DNA of 64,000 bases, from NCBI GenBank assembly GCA_046292465.1, contig JBKBRB010000001.1:1-64000 (forward strand), given 5' to 3'. The notes under the pieces were generated by a model that made no database searches, had not been told where the DNA came from, and was given only the letters and a program-made list of their open reading frames with translations. The DNA is from JANWWM01 sp046292465 (lineage in GTDB: Bacteria > Bacteroidota > Chlorobiia > Chlorobiales > Thermochlorobacteraceae). Positions within the stretch are counted from its first letter, which is position 1, and each line of letters begins with the position of its first letter. The position numbers and the translations under genes are program-made. Shown here piece by piece: positions 24,216 through 36,794 of this stretch.

Positions 24216-25463
24216 CTACGAAACCACGCCGAGTTCTTTTCCATAACGAACAAATTCCGTTACGATTTTATCCAAGTGCCACTCTTCGTGCGAGGTCATG
24301 TAGCTGGTGCGAAGCATTTCCCAACCGGGCATCACGCCGGGGCGAACGAACGCGTTCACAAAAATGCCTGCGTCATAAAGTTTGCGCCAAAAGAGAAGCG
24401 TTTTATGTTGGTCGCCGATAATCACCGACACAATCGCCGTGCGCGAATCCATCAAATTGAAGCCGTGCGATTTGAGGGCTTGCCGCACGCGGTCGGCGTT
24501 GCGAATCAGTTTCTCGACGCGCCAAGGTTCTTCTTTCAAAATTTCTAAGGCTTTCAGTGCCGCCGCAACGCTTGCCGCAGTGGGAGAAGCGGAAAAAATC
24601 AAGGCAGGCGTGTGATGTTTGATGTAGTTAATCACGGCTCTATCGCCAACCACGAAGCCGCCGAGCGAAGCAAAGGTTTTAGAGAACGTGCCCATCGTTA
24701 AATCTACTTCATCTTCTAAACCAAATTCCGATGCTGTGCCGCGTCCGCCTTTGCCAATCACGCCGACCGCATGCGCATCGTCGACGAGAATTTTTGCATT
24801 GTATTGCTTTGCAAGTTTGACAAGGTCAGAAAGATGCACAATCTCGCCTGAAACTGAGAATACGCCGTCGGTTGCGATTAACTTACCGGCTTCAAGCGGA
24901 ATTTTTTTGAGCACACGCTCTAAATCGTCCATATCGTTATGCTTATACCGCTCAACGTTTGCCATCATGCCTTTTGCCATCATGTTTGCCATCACCATGC
25001 AGGCGTGATTGTCTTTATCGCTAATCACATATTCGCCGCGCTGAACCAGCGTCGGGATAATGCCTTGTCCTGTTTGATAGCCGGTGCTGAAAAGCAGGCA
25101 GGCTTCCTTGCCCATAAATTCAGCCAATTTTTCTTCGAGCTCGACGTGCAAATTCACTGTGCCTGTTAAGTAGCGAGAACCTGAGCAACTTGTGCCGTAT
25201 TTATCAATGGCTTTTTTTGCCGCTTCTTTGACGCGCGGGTCGGAGGTGAGTCCGAGATAGTTGTTTGAGCCTGCCATAATGACTTCGCGCCCTTCGATGC
25301 GCACCACAGGCCCCTCGTTTTCTTCAAGCGGGCGAAAGTAGGGATAAAGCCCAAGTGCTTTGACCTCATCGGCTGTTGTAAAGTCATAGCACTTTTGGAA
25401 TAAATCTTTAAGCGGTTTGCTTTCGGAAAGCACTTCGGCGGTGGTAACTTCGTGTTCTGCCAT
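24216..25463 (-). CDS. Alpha-oxoamine synthase (serine palmitoyltransferase / KBL / AONS type)
   Basis: A 415-residue fold-type-I PLP enzyme that condenses an amino acid with an acyl-CoA and releases CO2. The PLP lysine is K262 in TFSKTFASLGG, with H153 (DKDNHACM) stacking on PLP and D229/H231 in VDDAHAVG. The family covers serine palmitoyltransferase, 2-amino-3-ketobutyrate ligase and 8-amino-7-oxononanoate synthase. The long N-terminal part before GSNNYLGL and the Bacteroidota context favour the sphingolipid/sulfonolipid type, but this is not proven. I used the ATG at 25463; an extension to 25553 looks untranslated. It is divergent from an SDR gene. Confidence 0.85.
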   Translation of the reverse strand: MAEHEVTTAEVLSESKPLKDLFQKCYDFTTADEVKALGLYPYFRPLEENEGPVVRIEGREVIMAGSNNYLGLTSDPRVKEAAKKAIDKYGTSCSGSRYLTGTVNLHVELEEKLAEFMGKEACLLFSTGYQTGQGIIPTLVQRGEYVISDKDNHACMVMANMMAKGMMANVERYKHNDMDDLERVLKKIPLEAGKLIATDGVFSVSGEIVHLSDLVKLAKQYNAKILVDDAHAVGVIGKGGRGTASEFGLEDEVDLTMGTFSKTFASLGGFVVGDRAVINYIKHHTPALIFSASPTAASVAAALKALEILKEEPWRVEKLIRNADRVRQALKSHGFNLMDSRTAIVSVIIGDQHKTLLFWRKLYDAGIFVNAFVRPGVMPGWEMLRTSYMTSHEEWHLDKIVTEFVRYGKELGVVS

Positions 25464-25653
25464 TGGTAGAAATGTTTGAATTGCAAGATTCAGGTTTATC
25501 GTCTCTGTCTGCACATTGCAGATTCCGCGCAGATTCTGTGTCAAACGCGGCAAATGTTTGAGTAGTAAAAATGACTGACGGTCACTTTACGAGATAAGCA
25601 ATCAAAGTTTCACCCTTTAACGTTTCATTCTAAAATCTGACAATAAACAAGTT

Positions 25654-26640
25654 ATGCCAAAAAGTTTGATTACAGGCGCAACAGGATTCATTGGAAGCCA
25701 CTTGGTTGATGCACTGTTAGAAAAAAATCAAGAGGTTCGAATTTTGGCAAGGTCAAGTAGTTTATCGGAATCGCTGAAAGAAAAAGAAATTGAAGTGGTG
25801 AAAGGCAACTACGCTGATATCGAGTCGCTTAAAAAAGCAGTTAAAGGTGTTGATGGTATTTACCATGTCGCAGGTGTTACAAAAGCCTTGAACGAAAAAA
25901 CATATATCGAGGGCAATGTAACGGCGACTGAAAATCTGCTCAAAGCCACGCTCGAGGTCAATCCCACCGTCAAACGATTTTTGCATGTCTCGTCAGGCGC
26001 AGCTGCTGGACCGTCGCCTTCTGCCGAACAGCCAATCGATGAAACTGCTCCACCAAAGCCTGTAACGCTCTATGGCAAAACGAAACTTCAAGCCGAAGAA
26101 GTCTGCAAGCGCTTTTTTGATAAGCTACCGATAACGATTGTTCGACCCTGCATTATCTATGGCGAGCGCGATAAAGACCTGCTCGAGCACTTCAAGACCG
26201 TCAAAAGCGGTATCATACCAATTTTCGGAGCCACTGAAAAAAAATATGACTACCTCTACGTCAAAGATTTGATTGATGGCATGATTGCCGCAGCGGAATC
26301 GGAAAAAACGAAAGGTGAGATTTATTTCCTTTCAGGAAAAGCGCACAGTTGGCAGGAAGTCGGCGAAGCGGCAAAAAAAGCCTTAGGTAAATCTTTTGCT
26401 ATTAAACTTGTTCTGCCTGATTGGCTTTCCGCAACGGTTGCCGCCGTAGTGGAAGATGTCAATAAAGCGCAGGGCAAAATTTCAATCTTGAATCGAGACC
26501 GTGCGCGCGACGGCAAAGAACGATTCTGGACGTTTTCCACAAAGAAGGCTCAGCGCGATTTTAATTTCGCCCAAAAAACCTCGTTGGAAGAGGGATTTCG
26601 GCGCACGGTAAGTTGGTATCGACAAAATCGTTGGATATGA
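25654..26640 (+). CDS. NAD-dependent epimerase/dehydratase (extended SDR)
   Basis: A 328-residue extended short-chain dehydrogenase. The nucleotide-binding motif TGATGFIGSHL is at about 7-17. The catalytic pair is YGKTK (Tyr-x-x-x-Lys) after the HVSSGAA serine region. The closest types are dihydroflavonol-4-reductase-like or ceramide-reductase-like SDRs. It is transcribed divergently from the alpha-oxoamine synthase (190 bp between starts), which would suit reduction of a 3-keto product of that enzyme. That pairing is inference; the substrate is not visible in the sequence. Confidence 0.85.
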   Translation: MPKSLITGATGFIGSHLVDALLEKNQEVRILARSSSLSESLKEKEIEVVKGNYADIESLKKAVKGVDGIYHVAGVTKALNEKTYIEGNVTATENLLKATLEVNPTVKRFLHVSSGAAAGPSPSAEQPIDETAPPKPVTLYGKTKLQAEEVCKRFFDKLPITIVRPCIIYGERDKDLLEHFKTVKSGIIPIFGATEKKYDYLYVKDLIDGMIAAAESEKTKGEIYFLSGKAHSWQEVGEAAKKALGKSFAIKLVLPDWLSATVAAVVEDVNKAQGKISILNRDRARDGKERFWTFSTKKAQRDFNFAQKTSLEEGFRRTVSWYRQNRWI

Positions 26641-26718
26641 AAAAAAATTTTCTAATATTTGGAATGAAATAAGCGTCCAAATCGTCTATCGTATCATACT
26701 CATCGCATTTATCCAACT

Positions 26719-27045
26719 ATGAACAAATTTGCGGTAACCATGTTACTCCTCCTGCTCCTGAGGACAAATGCGTTCTCGATACCGCTTATGTTTGTAGAAA
26801 GCGATGTTTATGCAGTTGAAGATGTTTATGCAGTTGAAATTGAATCTCAATCCCTCCCCGACACCGACCCTGCCCAAACGGAAAACCTTCCAATCTCAGA
26901 AATCGAGGAGCGTCAAGAAGAGTTGGCGATATTGATACAGATGAACTTATTCCCCTCCGAAAATCGCGCGCGTCATTTCTTAAATCATACCGATAAAACA
27001 CTCACCGGCGCGCTCCCCGACCTCGTAATTCCTCCCAATATCTAA
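26719..27045 (+). CDS. Small secreted hypothetical protein
   Basis: A 108-residue open frame with a plausible signal peptide (MNKFAVTMLLLLLLRTNAFS). The mature part is acidic and begins with a short tandem repeat (VYAVED then VYAVEI, from a duplicated 18-bp DNA unit). It has no recognised family. It follows the SDR gene by 78 bp on the same strand. The signal peptide and steady codon use make a real gene plausible but unproven. Confidence 0.45.
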   Translation: MNKFAVTMLLLLLLRTNAFSIPLMFVESDVYAVEDVYAVEIESQSLPDTDPAQTENLPISEIEERQEELAILIQMNLFPSENRARHFLNHTDKTLTGALPDLVIPPNI

Positions 27046-27385
27046 CTCGATTTCCAAAGGCGAGACCTTTCCTTATCACACTCATTCACTGAATTGTCGT
27101 TAGGCAATTTCTCAGTCTTTTTTGAAAGACTATCAATGCCGTTGAAAAAGGCACCATTGAAAAAGGCGAATACAAGTTTGTTGTTGCTTTGTTTGGGACA
27201 GATGTTCTTTCATCATTCTCACTGTGATATTTACGGTGTTCTTTGCACATTAGGAACATTGCACGTGTAAGAGGGCGTTCAGTAAGAACGCCCTTTGCTT
27301 TTCTCCTCAAAAAAAGATTCGGGCGGAATGTTATCTTAGTGTATCTAATGAAAAATTTCACAAAAAAAGACACACAAGTTGCAGT
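27046..27385. other. Intergenic region before gcvP
   Basis: A 340-bp stretch with no convincing gene; a 95-codon minus-strand frame (27086-27373) has no family features. It holds a clear hairpin terminator (27274-27305). I looked for a glycine riboswitch, which often precedes gcv genes, and saw no matching conserved core. A TTATCTTAG sequence about 50 bases before gcvP might be its -7 element. Confidence 0.5.
27274..27305 (+). terminator. Rho-independent terminator
   Basis: AGGGCGTTC (27274-27282) and GAACGCCCT (27288-27296) form a perfect 9-bp stem with loop AGTAA, followed by TTGCTTTTC. It would end the transcript coming from the SDR/small secreted protein genes. Confidence 0.85.
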
Positions 27386-30280
27386 ATGAAACTCAATTTC
27401 TCATATCAAGAAAAGTTTGAAATTCGCCACAACGCTTCTGCGCCTCATGTTGAAGAAATGCTGAAAACGATTGGCGTATCAAGCCTCGACGAACTCATTG
27501 AACAAACAATTCCAAACTCAATTCGCCTAAAACGCCCCCTAAACTTACCAAAGGCACAAACCGAGCAAGCATTTTTGGCTTCGTTCAAAGCGATGATGAA
27601 GAAAAACAAAATCTTCAAATCCTACATTGGAACAGGCTATTACAACACTTATACCCCTACGGTGATTTTGCGAAACATCTTAGAAAATCCTGGATGGTAT
27701 ACAGCATACACACCCTATCAGCCTGAAATCTCACAGGGTAGGTTGGAGATGCTTCTCAATTTTCAGACGATGGTAATTGACCTGACCGCAATGGAAATTG
27801 CGAATGCCTCGCTCTTAGATGAAGCCACTGCTGCAGCTGAAGCCATGCGTGTGCTTTACGACGCTCGCCCAGCGGAAAAGCAATCTGCAAATCAATTTTT
27901 CGTCTCACAATCTTGTCATCCGCAAACCATAGATGTGCTACGCTCCCGCAGTGCTCCGATTGGCATTGAGTTAATCGTCGGCAATCATCAAACAATAGAC
28001 CTCACAAACCCGAATTTATTCGGTGTGTTGCTTCAATATCCTGCAACCGATGGAAGCATTGAAGATTACACGCACTTTATTTCACTTGCTCAACAACACG
28101 CGGTTACAGTTGCCGTCGCAACAGATTTACTTGCACTAACAATGCTCAAACCGCCGGGCGAAATGGGAGCGGATATTGCGCTCGGCTCGGCACAACGCTT
28201 CGGCGTGCCAATGGGCTACGGCGGACCGCACGCGGCGTTTTTTGCTACAAAAGAAAAATACAAACGCTTGATTCCCGGACGCATTATTGGCGTCTCAATT
28301 GACGCGAACGGCAATCGTGCATTGCGAATGGCACTGCAAACGCGTGAACAACACATTCGCCGCGAAAAAGCAACCTCGAACATTTGCACGGCACAAGTAC
28401 TGCTTGCCGTCATTTCCGCTGCATTTGCAATTTATCACGGACCAAAAGGCTTGAAAGCCATTGCGGAAAGAACGCACGCGCTTGCAAAATTGCTTGCCGA
28501 AGCCTTGCAGACATTAGGCATTTCAGTGCATCACGAACATTTCTTTGATACGATTTCATTCACAGAAGAAAATCCTGAACGCTTGCGCCGCCTTGCTGAA
28601 AAAGCAAAGATGAACTTCCGCTACGATGGAAATCGTGTTGGAATTTCGCTAGACGAAACCACAACGCTCGACGACGTCAAAAAGATTGTAAAGGTGATTG
28701 CAAAAGCTCACGGCATAACGCCAAAGACGGATTTGAATGTGCTCAAAGAGATGCTTGAAATGAACTTACCCGAATCACTTCGTCGAACAACAAAATTTTT
28801 AACCCATCCAGTCTTCAACACGCACCACAGCGAGCATCAAATGCTTCGCTACTTGAAAAGACTTGAGAACAAGGACATTTCAATGGTGCACTCCATGATT
28901 TCGCTTGGCTCTTGCACGATGAAGCTAAATGCAACAACCGAAATGATTCCTATCACTTGGGAAGAAGTCAATCAACTTCACCCGTTTGTGCCACCAGAGC
29001 AAGCAAAGGGCTATCAAATCTTGTTCAAAAACTTAGAAAAATGGCTCTGCGAAATCACAGGCTTTGAGGCTATATCGTTTCAGCCAAACTCAGGAGCGCA
29101 GGGCGAATTTGCGGGCTTGATGACGATTCGCGCCTATCATCAATCACGTGGAGAATCGCATCGAGATATTGCACTGATTCCGCAATCAGCGCACGGCACA
29201 AATCCGGCAAGCGCAGTCATGGCAGGAATGAAAGTCGTCGTGGTCAAATGCGATGAGCACGGCAACATTGATGTCAATGATTTGAAAGCCAAAGCCGAAC
29301 AGTACAAAGAGACGCTGGCGTGTTTGATGGTAACCTATCCCTCGACGCACGGCGTATTTGAAGAGTGCATCAAAGAAATTTGCGATATAGTTCACCACTA
29401 TGGCGGACAAGTGTATATGGACGGGGCGAATATGAACGCACAGGTCGGCTTGACAAGCCCAGCGGCAATCGGTGCAGACGTCTGTCACTTAAACTTGCAC
29501 AAGACCTTCTGTATTCCGCACGGCGGCGGCGGTCCTGGAATGGGTCCAATCGGGGTTGCTAAACATCTCGTGCCATTTCTACCATCACATGTTTTGCTGA
29601 AAACTGGTGGTGAAAAAGCCATCACCGCAGTTGCCGCCGCGCCCTTCGGGAGCGCGTCGATTCTCGCAATTTCCTACGCTTATATCGCAATGATGGGGGC
29701 AGAAGGTTTGACAAACGCAACAAAGTTCGCAATACTTAATGCTAATTACATCAAAGCAAGATTAGAAAAAGGGTATCGTGTCCTTTATACCAATCAAAAT
29801 GGACGTTGCGCTCACGAAATGATTGTGGATTTGCGTCCCTTCAAATCTGTTGGCATTGAGGCAGAAGATGTAGCAAAACGCTTGATGGATTATGGCTTCC
29901 ACGCGCCCACGCTATCGTTTCCAGTAGCAGGAACAATTATGATAGAGCCAACGGAATCCGAGCCTAAGGAAGAACTCGATCGCTTCTGCGATGCGCTGCT
30001 TGCCATTCGTGAGGAAATACGAGAGGTAGAAAGCGGTGTGGCGGATAAAACAAACAATGTGCTGAAAAATGCACCGCACACGGCGGCAATGATTGCTTCT
30101 GAAAATTGGAATAAGCCATATTCGCGTGAAAAAGCCGCTTTTCCGCTTGCATTTGTGCGTGAAGCGAAAGTGTGGGCAAGCGTGCGTCGAGTCGACGGTG
30201 CTTTTGGCGATAGAAACTTAGTGTGTGTCTGTGAGCCAGTTGAGTCTTACTTGGAAACCGAAAAAGCGGAACTCGCATAA
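27386..30280 (+). CDS. gcvP: Glycine dehydrogenase (decarboxylating), single-chain P protein
   Basis: The 964-residue P protein of the glycine cleavage system, which decarboxylates glycine and loads the aminomethyl group onto the lipoyl H protein. Both halves (N-terminal alpha-like about 1-450, C-terminal beta-like about 460-964) are fused, as in E. coli and eukaryotes. The PLP lysine is K706 in LNLHKTFCIPHGGGGPG. The N-terminal IGTGYYNTYTPTVILRN signature and the SLGSCTMKLNATTEM segment are typical. gcvT and gcvH are not next to it. Its start is 80 bp after a terminator, so it should have its own promoter. Confidence 0.97.
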   Translation: MKLNFSYQEKFEIRHNASAPHVEEMLKTIGVSSLDELIEQTIPNSIRLKRPLNLPKAQTEQAFLASFKAMMKKNKIFKSYIGTGYYNTYTPTVILRNILENPGWYTAYTPYQPEISQGRLEMLLNFQTMVIDLTAMEIANASLLDEATAAAEAMRVLYDARPAEKQSANQFFVSQSCHPQTIDVLRSRSAPIGIELIVGNHQTIDLTNPNLFGVLLQYPATDGSIEDYTHFISLAQQHAVTVAVATDLLALTMLKPPGEMGADIALGSAQRFGVPMGYGGPHAAFFATKEKYKRLIPGRIIGVSIDANGNRALRMALQTREQHIRREKATSNICTAQVLLAVISAAFAIYHGPKGLKAIAERTHALAKLLAEALQTLGISVHHEHFFDTISFTEENPERLRRLAEKAKMNFRYDGNRVGISLDETTTLDDVKKIVKVIAKAHGITPKTDLNVLKEMLEMNLPESLRRTTKFLTHPVFNTHHSEHQMLRYLKRLENKDISMVHSMISLGSCTMKLNATTEMIPITWEEVNQLHPFVPPEQAKGYQILFKNLEKWLCEITGFEAISFQPNSGAQGEFAGLMTIRAYHQSRGESHRDIALIPQSAHGTNPASAVMAGMKVVVVKCDEHGNIDVNDLKAKAEQYKETLACLMVTYPSTHGVFEECIKEICDIVHHYGGQVYMDGANMNAQVGLTSPAAIGADVCHLNLHKTFCIPHGGGGPGMGPIGVAKHLVPFLPSHVLLKTGGEKAITAVAAAPFGSASILAISYAYIAMMGAEGLTNATKFAILNANYIKARLEKGYRVLYTNQNGRCAHEMIVDLRPFKSVGIEAEDVAKRLMDYGFHAPTLSFPVAGTIMIEPTESEPKEELDRFCDALLAIREEIREVESGVADKTNNVLKNAPHTAAMIASENWNKPYSREKAAFPLAFVREAKVWASVRRVDGAFGDRNLVCVCEPVESYLETEKAELA

Positions 30281-30295
30281 AAAACGAGAAAACTG

Positions 30296-30326
30296 TTGAC
30301 AAGAGCGAAAAAAAGTTGTATCTTTA
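30296..30326 (+). promoter_or_regulatory. rRNA promoter P1
   Basis: TTGACA at 30296-30301, a 17-base A-rich spacer and TATCTTTA at 30319-30326. The downstream element fits the Bacteroidetes TAnnTTTG -7 pattern except for its last base. It starts 15 bp after the gcvP stop. Confidence 0.7.
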
Positions 30327-30393
30327 AAGCCCTTTTTGCGAAGAATGATATACTTCCAAAGGGGCAGGGGGTAAAGAAAAATTCAAAAGCCTC

Positions 30394-30423
30394 TTGACAA
30401 ATCAAAAAAAAGTGTTATCTTTG
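30394..30423 (+). promoter_or_regulatory. rRNA promoter P2
   Basis: TTGACA at 30394-30399, a 16-base spacer and TATCTTTG at 30416-30423, a full match to the TAnnTTTG -7 pattern. P1 and P2 share the context AAAAAAAGT...TATCTTT..AGCCCTTT, so one probably arose by duplication of the other. Confidence 0.8.
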
Positions 30424-30485
30424 TAGCCCTTTCGCAACTGACCAAAGTTGGTAACAGGCGAAAGGAAACTTCGGCGAAAGCCAGA

Positions 30486-30496
30486 GTTCTTTGAAA
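30486..30496 (+). promoter_or_regulatory. boxA-like antitermination site, 16S leader
   Basis: GTTCTTTGAAA in the leader about 95 bases before the 16S gene. A near copy, GTTCTTTGACA, lies before the 23S gene at 32395-32405. Position and repetition fit the boxA elements bound by NusB/NusE. Confidence 0.55.
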
Positions 30497-30580
30497 TTGT
30501 TGAAAGTATAGCCAAAAGTCAATTCCTTTACAGCAATGTAAGGAAGTAGCACAGGATTAACCCGATGTAGACAAACTCTT

Positions 30581-32060
<1,480 letters not shown>

Positions 32061-32188
32061 TATGGAACGGACATCTCGCAAGGGATTGTCCATACCTGTG
32101 CGACTTTTGGCTTGCTTCAACAATGAAAGGAGATGGGTGAGCCACCTAATCTGACCGATACTTTTTCAGGTTTATAAGCCTAATCTCT

Positions 32189-32262
<74 letters not shown>

Positions 32263-32288
32263 CGGCAGAAAAAAGTGCTTTGCACGTG

Positions 32289-32361
<73 letters not shown>

Positions 32362-32394
32362 CAAATAACCTTTTGAGAGTTATCTCGAGGGTTC

Positions 32395-32405
32395 GTTCTT
32401 TGACA
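32395..32405 (+). promoter_or_regulatory. boxA-like antitermination site, 23S leader
   Basis: GTTCTTTGACA about 110 bases before the 23S gene, nearly the same as the site in the 16S leader at 30486. Confidence 0.55.
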
Positions 32406-32513
32406 AATTGTAGAAGACTTGAATGTAATTCAAGTTTTGTCCATAATCTTTCCTATTGAACAAATGCGCAAGCCAAGTGCTTGTGGAATATTTGCCATCA
32501 ATAAAAGATTTTC

Positions 32514-35298
<2,785 letters not shown>

Positions 35299-35385
35299 TT
35301 ATCTTTTGTTGGTAGCAAAGTTCGGTAGGAAAGATTATGAACTCTGCTTGAAACATCAAGTCTCCTACAAAAGTCAAGTTTTCTT

Positions 35386-35493
<108 letters not shown>

Positions 35494-35502
35494 TTTGTTT
35501 TC

Positions 35503-35540
35503 AAAAGCCTGTCAGAAATGACAGGCTTTTTTATTTTTTT
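35503..35540 (+). terminator. rRNA operon terminator
   Basis: AAAAGCCTGTCA (35503-35514) and TGACAGGCTTTT (35519-35530) form a perfect 12-bp stem closed by a GAAA tetraloop, followed by TTATTTTTTTTT. A textbook factor-independent terminator 10 bp after 5S. Confidence 0.95.
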
Positions 35541-35574
35541 TCACTCAAACAATTTTGCTTCGTAGCAAAGACTT

Positions 35575-36549
35575 ATGCGACTGCTTGTCATCCGCCTCAG
35601 CTCCATTGGCGATATTCTCCTAACAACACCAATTCTGCGTGCCATAAAAGCAACTTTTCAATCGGCTGAAATTGATTTCCTCACAAAGCCAACTTTTACA
35701 TCGCTTCTGCAAGGCAATCCCAACCTTACCAACATTCTTACAACGGAAAATTTTAAGCCCGACCAACGCTACGACCTCGTAGTCGACTTGCAGCATAACC
35801 TCGTCTCGCGCAAGTATCACCGATTTGGTAAAAAAGTTGTGCGCTATCAAAAAGAAAACTGGAAAAAATTCTTGCTCGTGAATTTCAAAGTAAATCTATA
35901 TCGAGGTTATGAGTCCGTTGTAGAGCGATACGCAAAGAGCCTTGCATCATTTGGCGTAAAACTGGACGAAAAAGGCGGTGAGGTTTTCCTGAATAAAGAA
36001 GAAATGGAATTTGGGAAAAGTTATTGTTCGGCAGAGACGCCTGTATTGGCAGTGTGTTTCGGCGCGCGACATTTTACAAAACGATTTCCGCCTGAACGAC
36101 TTGCAAGCGTGTTAAATCAATTGTTGGAAAAAAATCGGATTGATGTTTGGCTACTCGGCGGAAAAGAAGACGCGCCAATTGCTGACCGAATCTTGAAAGA
36201 GATACGCGAAAAATCGAGTGTCAAAAATTTTGCAGGTAAGCACACCTTGCGAGAGACAGCATCAATGCTTGCAAACGCAGATGCCGTGCTCTCAAATGAT
36301 ACAGGATTGATGCACATGGCGGCGGCACTGCAAAAGCCAATAGTTGTGCTCTTTGGCTCGTCAGTAAAAGAGTTTGGGTTTCTTCCCTACAAGGCAAAGT
36401 ATCAACTCTTGGAAGTCGAGGGACTTCAATGCCGACCATGTTCTCACATCGGACGCCAAACATGTCCAAAATCTCACTTCAAATGCATGCTCGAGATTCC
36501 CGAAGACCAAGTCGTAGAAGCCGTTGAAAATGCCTTCAAACAAAGGTGA
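35575..36549 (+). CDS. Glycosyltransferase family 9 (heptosyltransferase-like)
   Basis: A 324-residue GT-B enzyme related to ADP-heptose:LPS heptosyltransferases. The N-terminal signature is RLLVIRLSSIGDILLTTPIL. The C-terminal donor-binding region reads SNDTGLMHMAAALQKP, followed by a Cys-rich stretch (CRPCSHIG, TCPKSHFKC) common in this family. It probably adds a sugar to the lipopolysaccharide core in the cytoplasm. The start ATG lies 35 bp after the rRNA terminator, so it should have its own promoter or depend on read-through. Confidence 0.88.
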   Translation: MRLLVIRLSSIGDILLTTPILRAIKATFQSAEIDFLTKPTFTSLLQGNPNLTNILTTENFKPDQRYDLVVDLQHNLVSRKYHRFGKKVVRYQKENWKKFLLVNFKVNLYRGYESVVERYAKSLASFGVKLDEKGGEVFLNKEEMEFGKSYCSAETPVLAVCFGARHFTKRFPPERLASVLNQLLEKNRIDVWLLGGKEDAPIADRILKEIREKSSVKNFAGKHTLRETASMLANADAVLSNDTGLMHMAAALQKPIVVLFGSSVKEFGFLPYKAKYQLLEVEGLQCRPCSHIGRQTCPKSHFKCMLEIPEDQVVEAVENAFKQR

Positions 36550-36794
36550 AATCAGCGAAAAACAAGGGGACGAAAGAAGGAACTCATATTGATTATGCCG
36601 CTTGAAAATGTTAAACTTGCAGTGCAATAAAGTTGCCTGAACCATCAAAATTTCATTGAGAGTGTGCCGTAATTCCTCCGAAAAGTTGAATCCGCACAAC
36701 ATTCCAATCTAATTTATGACGCAAGTCTACTGCAAGTAACCTTACAACATATCTCAACAGCAAAAGCCACCTTTCTTGATGCGAAGGATGGCGA

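Noticed and set aside
27086..27373. 95-codon minus-strand frame in the gcvP upstream region
   Set aside because: It runs through a clear terminator hairpin on the other strand and shows no domain or signal peptide.
27046..27385. Glycine riboswitch before gcvP
   Set aside because: Expected from the pathway, but I could not find the conserved core or the tandem aptamer layout; only a terminator hairpin is clear.
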